Source of the DNA: Streptococcus mitis
GTDB lineage: Bacteria > Bacillota > Bacilli > Lactobacillales > Streptococcaceae
Assembly (NCBI RefSeq): GCF_016658865.1
Contig: NZ_CP067992.1
Span: forward strand, 1,321,001-1,385,000
DNA length: 64,000 nt
Direction of reading: 5' to 3'
Position 1 is the stretch's first letter; every line of letters begins with the position of its first letter. Below are positions 35,969-44,248 of this stretch, one piece after another. Position numbers and translations under genes: made by a program. The notes under the pieces were generated by a model, which saw only the letters and a program-made list of their open reading frames with translations, made no database searches and was not told where the DNA came from.

Positions 35969-36483
35969 TCTGTGACCTCTCTAATCTTTTCTTCAATAGT
36001 TACGATTGTGTCATTATGATTTCCACCGTGTGGGACTAATAGAACACGAATTATTTCAAATCCATTCTTTTTACCTATCCCACCACTATTCCATCCAAAT
36101 GAAATAACTTTTCCACCTATTTTCACAATTCTCGCTATCTCTTTCTTCTGCTTTGTCCAGAATGTAGATTGAGTTGTTTCTTTGTTTACAGGCAGTCCAA
36201 CCCCTTTATAAACTTCTGAGATTTGTCTTGTCGAGTATGGAGGGTCATAAAGCACCCCATCGACAGTATTATCAGGAAACATTTTTAAAAAATCTAGGGC
36301 ATCAAGGTGATAATCTGTGTCAAAGTCAGTATTTAAGTCATTTGTCACCGTAGCGATTTTAGCATTATTTGCAAAAGGGTCAACCCAAAAGCCATCTGTG
36401 ACCTCTTCGCTTAAAATGTCTGCGATTGGTTTTATTGAAAATGTATTTTTAGATGGATATCCCCAAATTCGTTCAATCTTCAT
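35965..36483 (-). CDS. DNA adenine/cytosine-N4 methyltransferase-like protein
   Basis: 172 residues from ATG 36483. Catalytic motif DPPY is in GVLYDPPYSTRQ near residue 85; the SAM-site region is represented by the segment FWVDPFANNAKIA. Small for a methylase with its own target domain, so it may be an orphan or degenerate phage enzyme. Its start overlaps the previous gene. Confidence 0.75.
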   Translation of the reverse strand: MKIERIWGYPSKNTFSIKPIADILSEEVTDGFWVDPFANNAKIATVTNDLNTDFDTDYHLDALDFLKMFPDNTVDGVLYDPPYSTRQISEVYKGVGLPVNKETTQSTFWTKQKKEIARIVKIGGKVISFGWNSGGIGKKNGFEIIRVLLVPHGGNHNDTIVTIEEKIREVTD

Positions 36484-36719
36484 CACTCCACCTCCTGAAC
36501 TTTCACACCTGGGCAATCGAATACCCAGCCGAAACCAGAAGAAATTATTTCTGCTTTTGTAAGTTTAAGACTTCTTGGGTCAAATTGTGTTTTCTTAGTG
36601 AAGAAAATAATATTCTCTCCAAGAATCCTGACATTAACAAGATTCAAATGTCCATCGTTATAGTTTAATAGAACTACTTTGTATTTCTTCTCTTTCTCGA
36701 CTAATCGCTGTACTTTCAT
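36483..36719 (-). CDS. Hypothetical phage protein, 78 residues
   Basis: Starts MKVQRLVEKEKKYKVV, beta-rich. Overlaps both neighbours (61 bases with the upstream gene). No family recognised. Confidence 0.55.
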   Translation of the reverse strand: MKVQRLVEKEKKYKVVLLNYNDGHLNLVNVRILGENIIFFTKKTQFDPRSLKLTKAEIISSGFGWVFDCPGVKVQEVE

Positions 36720-36900
36720 CTTCCAACTCCTTTATTCTTTTCTTCCAGTTTTTCACTTTCTTTTTAAGCAAGTCTCTTTCCTCGGATCTGCTAAAAGCAA
36801 GCGATTTGACACACGGCTTAGATAGTTCCACTATCCTTGTCTCCGTCTGCTCGATTGTGCGTTTCAGTCCATCGATGACTGACTGTTTGCTGTATTCCAT
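36658..36900 (-). CDS. Coiled-coil phage protein, 80 residues
   Basis: Nearly all helix (GLKRTIEQTETRIVELSK; LLKKKVKNWKKRIKELED), a two-stranded coiled-coil pattern. Function unknown. Confidence 0.55.
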   Translation of the reverse strand: MEYSKQSVIDGLKRTIEQTETRIVELSKPCVKSLAFSRSEERDLLKKKVKNWKKRIKELEDESTAISREREEIQSSSIKL

Positions 36901-36903
36901 GTT

Positions 36904-37119
36904 TTATCCTGCTTGTTTTTCTAGCCAGCTAAAGAGCAGACCGAACTGCTCCGTCACTAGCTCATCATCATTGTATTGTTTGCAAATTTCACTAATTGAC
37001 GACGCTGCCCATAGCCAATAAGCATCTGAACCGAAACCGACTTCTTGGCTCTTCTGATTACTGAGCGCCATCCATTCCGGAATGACCCTGCTAAAGAAAT
37101 CAATATAATTGATTTTCAT
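36904..37119 (-). CDS. Small phage protein, 71 residues
   Basis: MKINYIDFFSRVIPEWM..., aromatic- and acid-rich, helical. ATGA overlap with the chimera gene before it. Not recognised. Confidence 0.6.
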   Translation of the reverse strand: MKINYIDFFSRVIPEWMALSNQKSQEVGFGSDAYWLWAASSISEICKQYNDDELVTEQFGLLFSWLEKQAG

Positions 37120-37586
37120 GGCAATTCCTCAATCTTGATATAAATTCCGACTGTGTCTGCCCAAAACTTTTCTACAATCTCGCTGGCCACTTGTGCATCA
37201 TCTTGCCAGTATCCAAGTTTCGTCATGCAATCCTTGAGCAACTTCTGTAAATTATCTGTATCCGGCTTTGTGGTCTTGTACTGGCCATTAACTTTATCCC
37301 AAACGATACGGCCAGAACCAAAAGAATAGTTGAAGTAGTTCACACCCCAAATGATTTGATTTTTTGAAACTCTAAATAACTCATCAAAATAATCTCTATT
37401 TGGAATTTTCCACTCTGGTGTTTTACCATAAAGTCTATTGACACCAATCGGACTGATTTTGTTCCCATAAAATTTTCTTTGTTCTGGACCAGAAAAATAT
37501 GGTGGATCTACAATAGCTAAATCAAAATAGTTATCAGGATATCTTTTCATGACATCCATACAATCTTCGTTGAGAAATAATTTCAA
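37116..37586 (-). CDS. Chimera: methyltransferase N-terminus joined to RusA C-terminus
   Basis: 156 residues from a TTG start (37586), with GAGGTGAG in front. Residues 1-100 are the front of a DNA methyltransferase (FLNEDCMDVMKRYPDNYFDL, then IVDPPYFSG with DPPY, and RVSKNQIIWGVNYF). From QYKTTKPDTDNL it is the back half of a RusA Holliday junction resolvase, keeping the three catalytic aspartates in KPDTDNL and YWQDDAQ. Both parent enzymes lack about half. Either activity is doubtful; see findings. Confidence 0.8.
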   Translation of the reverse strand: MKLFLNEDCMDVMKRYPDNYFDLAIVDPPYFSGPEQRKFYGNKISPIGVNRLYGKTPEWKIPNRDYFDELFRVSKNQIIWGVNYFNYSFGSGRIVWDKVNGQYKTTKPDTDNLQKLLKDCMTKLGYWQDDAQVASEIVEKFWADTVGIYIKIEELP

Positions 37587-37738
37587 GTTCTCACCTCATC
37601 CATCTTAACTTTATACATTCGATTCCCTCGATACTTGCTTTCTAGCTGAGCCTTGCATTTAGCAGCATCACCCACTTTCTTAAAGAAGTGAGTTTCATCT
37701 ACCATATTGTCAAAATATAGTGTTACTGTGTATGACAT
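37583..37738 (-). CDS. Small phage protein, 51 residues
   Basis: ATG at 37738 with AGAGG upstream. MSYTVTLYFDNMVDETHFF, then VGDAAKCKAQLESKYRGN. Stop overlaps the TTG start of the chimera, so it is translationally coupled. First gene after the probable origin. Confidence 0.7.
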   Translation of the reverse strand: MSYTVTLYFDNMVDETHFFKKVGDAAKCKAQLESKYRGNRMYKVKMDEVRT

Positions 37739-37760
37739 TTTTACCTCTTTTTTCTAAACT

Positions 37761-38039
37761 GCTACCGTGCTACCGATAAATTCTAAAAAGTAAAAAGTTT
37801 TTTTCAAGAATCCCTATTTTATAGGCTTTCTTTATTATTACTATTATTTTATATACTTTTTTTAAAAATATAGGTAGAAGAGTAGCATTATATATAAATA
37901 TTAAATAAAAGCCAGTAATATCAAGGGGTTAGACTGCTACCGATGTGCTACCGATGTCTCATTTTATCGGTAGAATGCTACCGATCTACCCCCTCAACTG
38001 CTACCGATGACTACCGATAATTTTTAAATTGCTACCGAT
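37761..38039. repeat. Iteron cluster and AT-rich segment: probable phage replication origin
   Basis: Copies of GCTACCGAT at 37769, 37936, 37947, 37977, 38000 and 38031, partial copies at 37761 and 38011, and one inverted copy at 37966-37973. Between the two groups lies a run of about 120 bases (37800-37920) that is nearly all A and T. The layout, next to the primase-polymerase and VirE-type helicase genes, fits an iteron origin with a melting region. Confidence 0.75.
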
Positions 38040-39382
38040 TAGTTTTTTTCCGAATTCTTCACTCTTACGAACCCTTTTGTACTTTTACCTCCTGCCCGGA
38101 AAACACTTTTTTTCCAATCAGGATGATTATCCATGATCATGTTAATCTTCGTTGACAGCTTCCTGTCATTCGAATTTCTCATAAATAAGTTGTACATCAT
38201 TTCACGAGTTGAGACCTTATCTAGTTTTTTGCTTCCAGGATCAAAATCGCTACTATTATCGAAATATTTACTTGTGTATTGATGTTGTTGCTGAATAGAC
38301 CAGTTTTGCCAATTTTCAGGGACGGGCATATCAAGATATTCAAGCACTTGTAATTCAACTTCATCACGATACATGAACTGTTCACGGTAGATATTCAATT
38401 CATCCTCTGTATTTTCATCAAACATCAAATCAGCACCAGCACGATAGATTGTAACGGCTTCGCCCCAAATTTGTTCGATTGTATCAGGTTCGATTTCCAT
38501 TGGATGTTTCTTTTGCTGCTTGCTATCTGCCATAATCGGGAGAAATCGACGTTCACCGGTTTTGTCCTTCAGGTATTCTGTTTGGTTAGTAGTTCTGGCT
38601 AAAATGAAGTTTTTGGCAAACTCTTCTGTGCGTTTCATGTAGGGCTTACGATACCGTAAGCTAGTTTTTGATATAAAGGCTTTCGTTTCAGCAAAGCTCA
38701 TACGATTACTGGCCACCATTTCGTCATCATTGACGATTAGACTTTTTAACATGATGTCGTAATTATCTTTATTAGAGAAATCTGTTACGGCATCCGTATA
38801 CCATTCGCCACCCAATTTTTGAAGGAGTGACGTTTTCCCAACTCCTTGTCCACCGACCAGGTCCAGAACATAGTCAAACTTAATGTATGGATCATAAACT
38901 TTAGCAACTGCACCAACTAGCCACATTTGAGCAATTTTAGAAATTAAAGGGATATCTTCAGCGCCGAGATATACTTGAAGCATGCGGTCAATCCGATTTC
39001 TGCCATCCCACTTTTCAGCTGCTCTCTCCATATACTCAATAACTGGATTGTATGATCTTTCTGAAAAGAAAGTCTCCATGCCATCCAGCATCGCTTGATT
39101 CGAGAAAGCAACACCTAATACACTTTCAAAGTAAACTTTTACAACTGAATCAAAATTGGAAGGGAGTTCTCCTTTTTTGAAAAGAGTATTACCAATTTTG
39201 ATGTCTTTAAGGAGTTCATGTTCCTGAGAGAAATCATTGTGTTTTAAATAAATACTTAGTTGATCATCAGCTTTAAACGCCACAAGTACATTCATCGGGC
39301 TATTTGCTTTGATGTCACCTTTTGCATTTGTAATCATTTTATCTTGTGAATTTATACTTACTACATCACCGATTACTCTCAC
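38039..39382 (-). CDS. VirE-family replicative helicase-like ATPase
   Basis: 447 residues. SF3-like ATPase: Walker A GGQGVGKTSLL near 180, followed by VNDDEMVASN, RTEEFAKNFILARTTN and TGERRFLPI, the VirE signature. Works with the primase-polymerase just upstream (ATGA overlap) to start phage replication. The stop codon touches the last iteron. Confidence 0.9.
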   Translation of the reverse strand: MRVIGDVVSINSQDKMITNAKGDIKANSPMNVLVAFKADDQLSIYLKHNDFSQEHELLKDIKIGNTLFKKGELPSNFDSVVKVYFESVLGVAFSNQAMLDGMETFFSERSYNPVIEYMERAAEKWDGRNRIDRMLQVYLGAEDIPLISKIAQMWLVGAVAKVYDPYIKFDYVLDLVGGQGVGKTSLLQKLGGEWYTDAVTDFSNKDNYDIMLKSLIVNDDEMVASNRMSFAETKAFISKTSLRYRKPYMKRTEEFAKNFILARTTNQTEYLKDKTGERRFLPIMADSKQQKKHPMEIEPDTIEQIWGEAVTIYRAGADLMFDENTEDELNIYREQFMYRDEVELQVLEYLDMPVPENWQNWSIQQQHQYTSKYFDNSSDFDPGSKKLDKVSTREMMYNLFMRNSNDRKLSTKINMIMDNHPDWKKSVFRAGGKSTKGFVRVKNSEKN

Positions 39383-40200
39383 CTCCTATCTTTTTTAATC
39401 ATACTTTCAACAGTACGCATCACTTCCTTTTCAGTTAAAGGGTTTGGGCTATTTGCATTTGCCAATCTTGCAAGTTGAACAACTACACCATCGTCGACAG
39501 CCCGATATAAGAGACCACCTACAAACTTGGCTAATTTGTCATTTCGTCCACCCTCATCACCAAAACCAAGGGCAATTGTTTCAAAGAGATCTGTTGTTTG
39601 GGTTCGGTCTCTAGTATGCGAACGTCTAGCTAAGTCCCTAAGACCGTCCTTACCATCATACTTATAGCCGTGAGTTTCGCCATACTGTTTTTTAATAGCA
39701 TGTATTAATTCTTTGGAAGGAGTAACCATCGTACCACCTTCCTTGGATTTTTCCAGATCCCACTCATACTGTCCTTTTTCTGTTGCTGATGGAGCAACCA
39801 AAACATAATTGTTTTCATGGGCCTTGATGTCCACACCAGGTAAAAAACCAATCATCTGCGTTATGGGGGTGTCATCCCTTTTGAAGTAGAAAAGGTGTTT
39901 TCCGCCGCTGGCCGTTTTGGCTTGCAACGTTGGTTCAATCAATCCCAGATATTTCCATTTTTTCAAGGACTCAAAACCGTTTGACTTGCCGTGTTTATCA
40001 ATATCGATGACAAAGAAGTTGGTAGTTTTTAGGGCAATGTTTGCATTAGGGTAGCCATCCCAAAAGTTTTCAATCTCAGCAGGAGTCATGGCAGGCTTAT
40101 CAGCAAATTCAATCAAAGGCATCTTGTTTTTAGGATTGATTGGAATGACTGAGAATCCTAACTTTTGATACTGTAATGCGTATTCTTTCATTGACGGCAT
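39379..40200 (-). CDS. Bifunctional primase-polymerase (AEP, prim-pol)
   Basis: 273 residues, SD AAGGAG. Prim-pol fold: GFSVIPINPKNKMPL, the metal motif VIDIDKHG, then SGGKHLFYF and PGVDIKAHENNYVLVAPS. A C-terminal linker (primase-C type) ends RTVESMIKKDRR. Lays primers for the phage origin. Confidence 0.92.
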   Translation of the reverse strand: MPSMKEYALQYQKLGFSVIPINPKNKMPLIEFADKPAMTPAEIENFWDGYPNANIALKTTNFFVIDIDKHGKSNGFESLKKWKYLGLIEPTLQAKTASGGKHLFYFKRDDTPITQMIGFLPGVDIKAHENNYVLVAPSATEKGQYEWDLEKSKEGGTMVTPSKELIHAIKKQYGETHGYKYDGKDGLRDLARRSHTRDRTQTTDLFETIALGFGDEGGRNDKLAKFVGGLLYRAVDDGVVVQLARLANANSPNPLTEKEVMRTVESMIKKDRR

Positions 40201-40218
40201 ATCTTAACTCCTTATTTC

Positions 40219-40749
40219 TTAAGATGAAAAAATATCATATCCTTCAATCTTCTTTCCTTGTTTTAATCGGTTACTTATATAACCTGAACAAAAACCGAGA
40301 TATTCACTAGCTTTGGACAAACTACGAAAATACTGTTTTTCTCCTGTTTCTTGATTAACTAAAGTTACTGCATGGGAAGTCGAAATTAGTTTATTGTCAA
40401 AAGCATGATTATTGTTTTCGTAGTATGTCGCCCATTCTAAATTATCAATATGGTTATTTCTTGGATTACCGTCAATATGGTTAATCGTCGGTTTGTTATC
40501 AGGATTTTGAATAAAAGCCTCAGCTACTAAACGATGAACTAAGTAGTCTTTACGTCTACCATTTTTCCACAAACTTATTCTTACATCGCGATTAGTCCTA
40601 GATTTCTCTTTTAAGATTCGTTGTTTCCAATGACGAATACCATGCCTTTGAGTATATGTTATTTTATCTTTATGGGTTCGTACTCGACCATAGTTTGAAA
40701 CTTCATAAATTCCCTCATAACCTACAACATCTTTCCAAATTTCTACCAT
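40219..40749 (-). CDS. Free-standing HNH endonuclease (NUMOD4-HNH-NUMOD1)
   Basis: 176 residues. NUMOD4 start EIWKDVVGYEGIYEVSNYGRVR, then HNH_3 core with VHRLVAEAFI, TINHIDGNPRNNHIDNLEW, and a DNA-binding NUMOD1-like tail (FRSLSKASEYLG). A homing-type nuclease gene placed between operon genes, a typical selfish insertion in phages. Confidence 0.9.
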   Translation of the reverse strand: MVEIWKDVVGYEGIYEVSNYGRVRTHKDKITYTQRHGIRHWKQRILKEKSRTNRDVRISLWKNGRRKDYLVHRLVAEAFIQNPDNKPTINHIDGNPRNNHIDNLEWATYYENNNHAFDNKLISTSHAVTLVNQETGEKQYFRSLSKASEYLGFCSGYISNRLKQGKKIEGYDIFSS

Positions 40750-40753
40750 TCTT

Positions 40754-41002
40754 TCATCCTACTTTTATATTTTTTTTTATTATATCCCTATGCTCAATGG
40801 ACAAGCTATCTATTCTAAATCTAATCAGATTAAGCAAAGCAAAGTATTGACCGTGAAATGCTATTAAGTCGTGATAAGACCAATAATCTTCAAATTTGGG
40901 TTCAATTGATAACCATTCGTGTAATAGATCAAGGCTTTGTCCGATTTCCTCCACATAAGCTAATAATTCTTCGTAACTATCTAAAAGTTCATTTTTTGCC
41001 AT
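40754..41002 (-). CDS. Hypothetical helical phage protein, 82 residues
   Basis: ATG at 41002 (AAAGGAG ten bases before), MAKNELLDSYEELLAY. Acidic helical text; no known family. Downstream of the RHH gene and its hairpin leader. Confidence 0.6.
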   Translation of the reverse strand: MAKNELLDSYEELLAYVEEIGQSLDLLHEWLSIEPKFEDYWSYHDLIAFHGQYFALLNLIRFRIDSLSIEHRDIIKKNIKVG

Positions 41003-41035
41003 AATAAAAACACTCCTTTGTATATGTTGAAAAGA

Positions 41036-41080
41036 AGTGTCTCGCATGATATAATATTTCATGCGGAAACACTTTCTGCA
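41036..41080. other. Long imperfect hairpin in the leader before the 82-residue gene
   Basis: Perfect inner arms CGCATGA and TCATGCG (around TATAATATT) are extended by AGAAGTGT/ACACTTTCT outside. No T-run follows on the minus strand, so a protein site or RNA regulatory hairpin is likelier than a terminator. Confidence 0.55.
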
Positions 41081-41121
41081 GCGATAGGGTAAAGCTGATG
41101 TTTGGCGACAGGGGCTTTATC

Positions 41122-41298
41122 CTATTTTTTATGTTCAGACTGTAAAAGTTTTATACCTCTAATAATAACATCTGTCTTATTAGTGTTGAGTTTATCAGCT
41201 AACGCCTGTAACTCTTCTGCTTCAGATTTAGTTAATCTAATTTCAAGACGAACGTTTTTAGGATTGGAACTTTTAGGCCTTCCTGTTCGTGGGCTCAT
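41122..41298 (-). CDS. Ribbon-helix-helix (CopG/Arc-type) repressor
   Basis: 58 residues from ATG 41298 with AGAGGTG upstream. Basic N-terminus (MSPRTGRPKSSNPKN), strand VRLEIRLT, then two helices (KSEAEELQALADKLN; KTDVIIRGIKLL), the RHH layout. The gene directly follows a promoter wrapped in a palindrome and is probably autoregulated. Confidence 0.8.
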   Translation of the reverse strand: MSPRTGRPKSSNPKNVRLEIRLTKSEAEELQALADKLNTNKTDVIIRGIKLLQSEHKK

Positions 41299-41314
41299 TC
41301 AATCACCTCTTTTC

Positions 41315-41357
41315 TGCCCGTACAATAAATTATATAACTGTACGGGCAATTTGTCAA
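41315..41357 (-). promoter_or_regulatory. Consensus promoter with palindromic operator for the RHH gene
   Basis: Minus strand TTGACA (41352-41357), 17 bases, TATAAT (41329-41334), both perfect. Arms TGTACGGGCA (41339-41348) and TGCCCGTACA (41315-41324) form a 10-bp perfect inverted repeat on either side of the -10. Confidence 0.85.
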
Positions 41358-41400
41358 GTGTTTTTATTAAGTTTTCAAAGAACGAACATTTTTTTAGTTA

Positions 41401-41928
41401 TCAAAATGGTAAGTCTGAATCCTCAATTTCTTCTACATTTACAGGTTGCATGGTATATTCTTCAAGATCATAGTTGTAACCTGTCGATTTGTCACGTTTG
41501 GTGTATTCATCAATAACCAAGAGAAATTTTGTACCGACTGCCTTACGCTTCAAAGCCTCTTCCATAGACTTATTGTCCTCAAGGTCTGCACCACGCATTT
41601 TGTCATCTGCTAGTTCAAGAGTTTTTTGGAAAAATTTGACCGTTGTTTCAACCATATTTGTCAAGTCCATCTTCTTACCGTCTTTTACCCAATCAACAAG
41701 GGTTCCCATGCCAATGAATTGTGTACGACCGTTGAATGGACTTTCTGGATCACGGACTTCGAAGGCGTAATTGATAGATTCCCATTTGCTATCAGCAATA
41801 CGGGCCTCAACACTTGTTAACATAACCTGATACTTACCACCGGGAAGATGCTGGTTTCCGTTAACTTTGTCTTTCCGTGGATCATATCCGTTAGCCTTTA
41901 ATTGTTTTGCAATATCATATAAACTCAT
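41401..41928 (-). CDS. DUF669 protein, single-stranded DNA-binding-like
   Basis: 175 residues. OB-like strand pattern in the middle (GKYQVMLTSVEARIADSKWE; YAFEVRDPESPFNGRTQ) and an acidic tail ending IEDSDLPF, the same ending that SSB proteins use to recruit partners. Lies next to the ATPase and helicase genes. Probably the phage ssDNA-binding protein. Confidence 0.8.
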   Translation of the reverse strand: MSLYDIAKQLKANGYDPRKDKVNGNQHLPGGKYQVMLTSVEARIADSKWESINYAFEVRDPESPFNGRTQFIGMGTLVDWVKDGKKMDLTNMVETTVKFFQKTLELADDKMRGADLEDNKSMEEALKRKAVGTKFLLVIDEYTKRDKSTGYNYDLEEYTMQPVNVEEIEDSDLPF

Positions 41929-41947
41929 GTTTTTTCTCCTCTATTTC

Positions 41948-42721
41948 TTAAAAAATATCATCTTCGGCAGCTACTTCAACTTTTTCAGGTGCCTCTTTTT
42001 TTGTGCTCTTTGTTGATTTGGTAGTTGTCATAGCAACAGCACCGTCAATTGTCTGCAAAATCTTCAAAATTGCTTTATCATCAATCTGATCAGATTTGTA
42101 AGTTTTACGTTTGCGGATAACCTCTCGGTTGTAGTTGTTCCCAAGTTTTTCAGTCCGAATCATCAAGTCTGAGTTTCCATTGATGAGGTTGACATATTTT
42201 TCACGTAAACTTGGTAAAGTCTTAACTGCTTTTCCGTCGTCATTGTATTCAGTGATTTCACGGCTGATGTAGATAACATTCATTGGCAGAGCTTTAAGAT
42301 CAATAACCAATTCTGTCAAAGCTTGGTTGAAATAATCATAACCTTTACCGTAGCCGATTTCTGATAGTGACTTAACATCAAATTCACCACATACAGCAAT
42401 TTTGATCATGTCAATAACATCGTCAATAACATCAACTACTACTGTTTCATAAGTATGTTTCTGTGTTTGAAGAGCCAGTAAGATTTCACTAAGCTGCTCA
42501 ATCACTGATTTTATGATATGACCGTTCTTGTCCTTTTCGTTGACAAGTTGGATTGCTGGAACACTATTTGCACTAGCGTTTCCATCTGTGTTCAAAATAA
42601 TTGGGTTGGGAAATTCGTTAGCTAGGTAAGATTTCCCACTCATAGTTGCTCCATAGAAAAAGAAATTTCTTGGAGTATCCACTGGAACTCGTGGTTTATT
42701 TACTGGAAGTATAAATGCCAT
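41948..42721 (-). CDS. P-loop ATPase, phage nucleotide-binding (Sak4/AAA_24-like)
   Basis: 257 residues. Walker A GATMSGKSYLA near residue 25, Walker B-like TVVVDVIDDV near 93, sensor segment NVIYISREITEYND. RecA-core type linked with single-strand annealing or recombination in phages. C-terminal acidic-basic tail (EDDIF). Confidence 0.85.
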   Translation of the reverse strand: MAFILPVNKPRVPVDTPRNFFFYGATMSGKSYLANEFPNPIILNTDGNASANSVPAIQLVNEKDKNGHIIKSVIEQLSEILLALQTQKHTYETVVVDVIDDVIDMIKIAVCGEFDVKSLSEIGYGKGYDYFNQALTELVIDLKALPMNVIYISREITEYNDDGKAVKTLPSLREKYVNLINGNSDLMIRTEKLGNNYNREVIRKRKTYKSDQIDDKAILKILQTIDGAVAMTTTKSTKSTKKEAPEKVEVAAEDDIF

Positions 42722-43038
42722 TAGAGAAGCCCTCCAATAATATCCTTAATCATGTCCTCAATTGATGAACGGTCACGCTTGATAGATTCAACTTCTGAGC
42801 CATTTGGATAGGTCATTTTGTATTCCGCTTCAACTGCGACAATTTCACAGTCAAAAGCTGTAGCAAGAGCCTTGTAAGTCTTTTTGTTGTCTTCGTATTT
42901 TTTACGAGGAAGCTTCAAACAATGTTCCAAACAGCAAAAGTCAGCTGCAAATGCCAAAGAACTTCTGTCCTTGTAAGATTTAAGAAATTCTCCAGTTTTA
43001 CGGCTACGAAATACGATCATTTTAGTTGTTTTATTCAT
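42721..43038 (-). CDS. Hypothetical phage protein, 105 residues
   Basis: ATG at 43038 with GAGGAAAC upstream. MNKTTKMIVFRSRKTGEFLK, then CCLEHCLKLP. Overlaps the ATPase start. Not recognised. Confidence 0.6.
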   Translation of the reverse strand: MNKTTKMIVFRSRKTGEFLKSYKDRSSLAFAADFCCLEHCLKLPRKKYEDNKKTYKALATAFDCEIVAVEAEYKMTYPNGSEVESIKRDRSSIEDMIKDIIGGLL

Positions 43039-43054
43039 TTTGTTTCCTCTTTTT

Positions 43055-44248
43055 TTAACTTTCTTTATAATAAAATTCAATAATATTCACATCATGCTGC
43101 TGCCGTGAACCAGTCACGCGCCACAACAATTGACGATAGTCGTCATATTCACCAGAAGACTTATCCACCGGATCCAGCACGACAACCGTTTGATATTTAT
43201 GCTGCAGACCATCAACCCCCACTCCAAGAACTTGACTGGTAGCAACCACGATTTTCTTATCAAGTCCTTCTTGGATATCGCCCGTCCAGATTCCAATTTC
43301 AGGGTGGCGCTCGCGAATGACGTTGACAATCTGCTTAGACTTGCTGACAATCAGCATGTCATGAGGTGCTCTCTCAATCAAACCGTCTAGCTTTAGCATG
43401 AGAGGGGTATCAGCGTTAACTGGTTTCAACTTTGGAAAATCAACGGTTACACCAGTTTGATTTAGGTACTGTTCAAAGGTCTTGCGACCAAAGGACTGTT
43501 TGGCAATAGCCGTCTTGTCTCCAACAGTGACCAGGTTAAGCTGCCTAAACTCAGCTAATTTCTCAGGGTTTCCAGCTTTAACTGTGACTGGATAGAACTT
43601 GGTTTCAAAACCGTTATTTTCAGTGGCATTCTCAATCTTTTCAATGTCTTCCCAGCGGAAGAAGTTCGGCAAGTTTGAGATATAACTTTCATAATTCCTG
43701 AAATCTTCCCACTTCTCTTTTGAGTAGCTGAATGGATCATAGACCATTTTCCCATGAGTCTTTTGCCAGTCAAATTTATTATTTGGGGTTGCCCAACCAA
43801 ATACCGTTTTTTCAAGCGGATAGAAATTTTGTCCTTTTTTCCGGATTGGTGTCGCTGAAAGACCTATCGTGTATTTTCGCTTTATTTTGCGATATAAGGC
43901 CACTTGTTTGTCAGATGACATGTTCTGCCATTCGTCTACTATCAGCACATCACAATCTAATTTATGCCCCTTTTTGACTTTATTTTGAAGATATCTATCC
44001 GTTTGAATGATAATCTCAACATCTTTATCAAAATTCATAAACTTGACTGCATCAATCCAACCATTCAAGATTGACAATCTGTTGTTTGTGATGATGATTT
44101 TCTTAGCCTTTTTATGTTTTGAGATAGCTAGAGCACATATAGTTTTACCCCGACCCCCTAAAGCTTCAAGAAAAATTCCATTTGATAAGTGATCACTTCT
44201 TTTGACTGCTTCAGCTTGCCACTTTCTTAACGTTATTGTTATACTCAC
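43055..44248 (-). CDS. DEAD/DEAH-type SF2 helicase
   Basis: 397 residues. LRKWQAEAV (Q-like), motif I ALGGRGKTICA (Gly-rich, GKT), motif II VDEWQ, motif III GLSATPIR, then motif VI-like QLLWRVTGSRQQ. A compact phage replication or recombination helicase. Start overlaps the resolvase gene. Confidence 0.9.
   Translation of the reverse strand: MSITITLRKWQAEAVKRSDHLSNGIFLEALGGRGKTICALAISKHKKAKKIIITNNRLSILNGWIDAVKFMNFDKDVEIIIQTDRYLQNKVKKGHKLDCDVLIVDEWQNMSSDKQVALYRKIKRKYTIGLSATPIRKKGQNFYPLEKTVFGWATPNNKFDWQKTHGKMVYDPFSYSKEKWEDFRNYESYISNLPNFFRWEDIEKIENATENNGFETKFYPVTVKAGNPEKLAEFRQLNLVTVGDKTAIAKQSFGRKTFEQYLNQTGVTVDFPKLKPVNADTPLMLKLDGLIERAPHDMLIVSKSKQIVNVIRERHPEIGIWTGDIQEGLDKKIVVATSQVLGVGVDGLQHKYQTVVVLDPVDKSSGEYDDYRQLLWRVTGSRQQHDVNIIEFYYKES

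Noticed and set aside
37761-38039. CRISPR array
   Set aside because: Repeats are only 9 bases, unevenly spaced, one is inverted, and no cas genes are present; an origin fits better.
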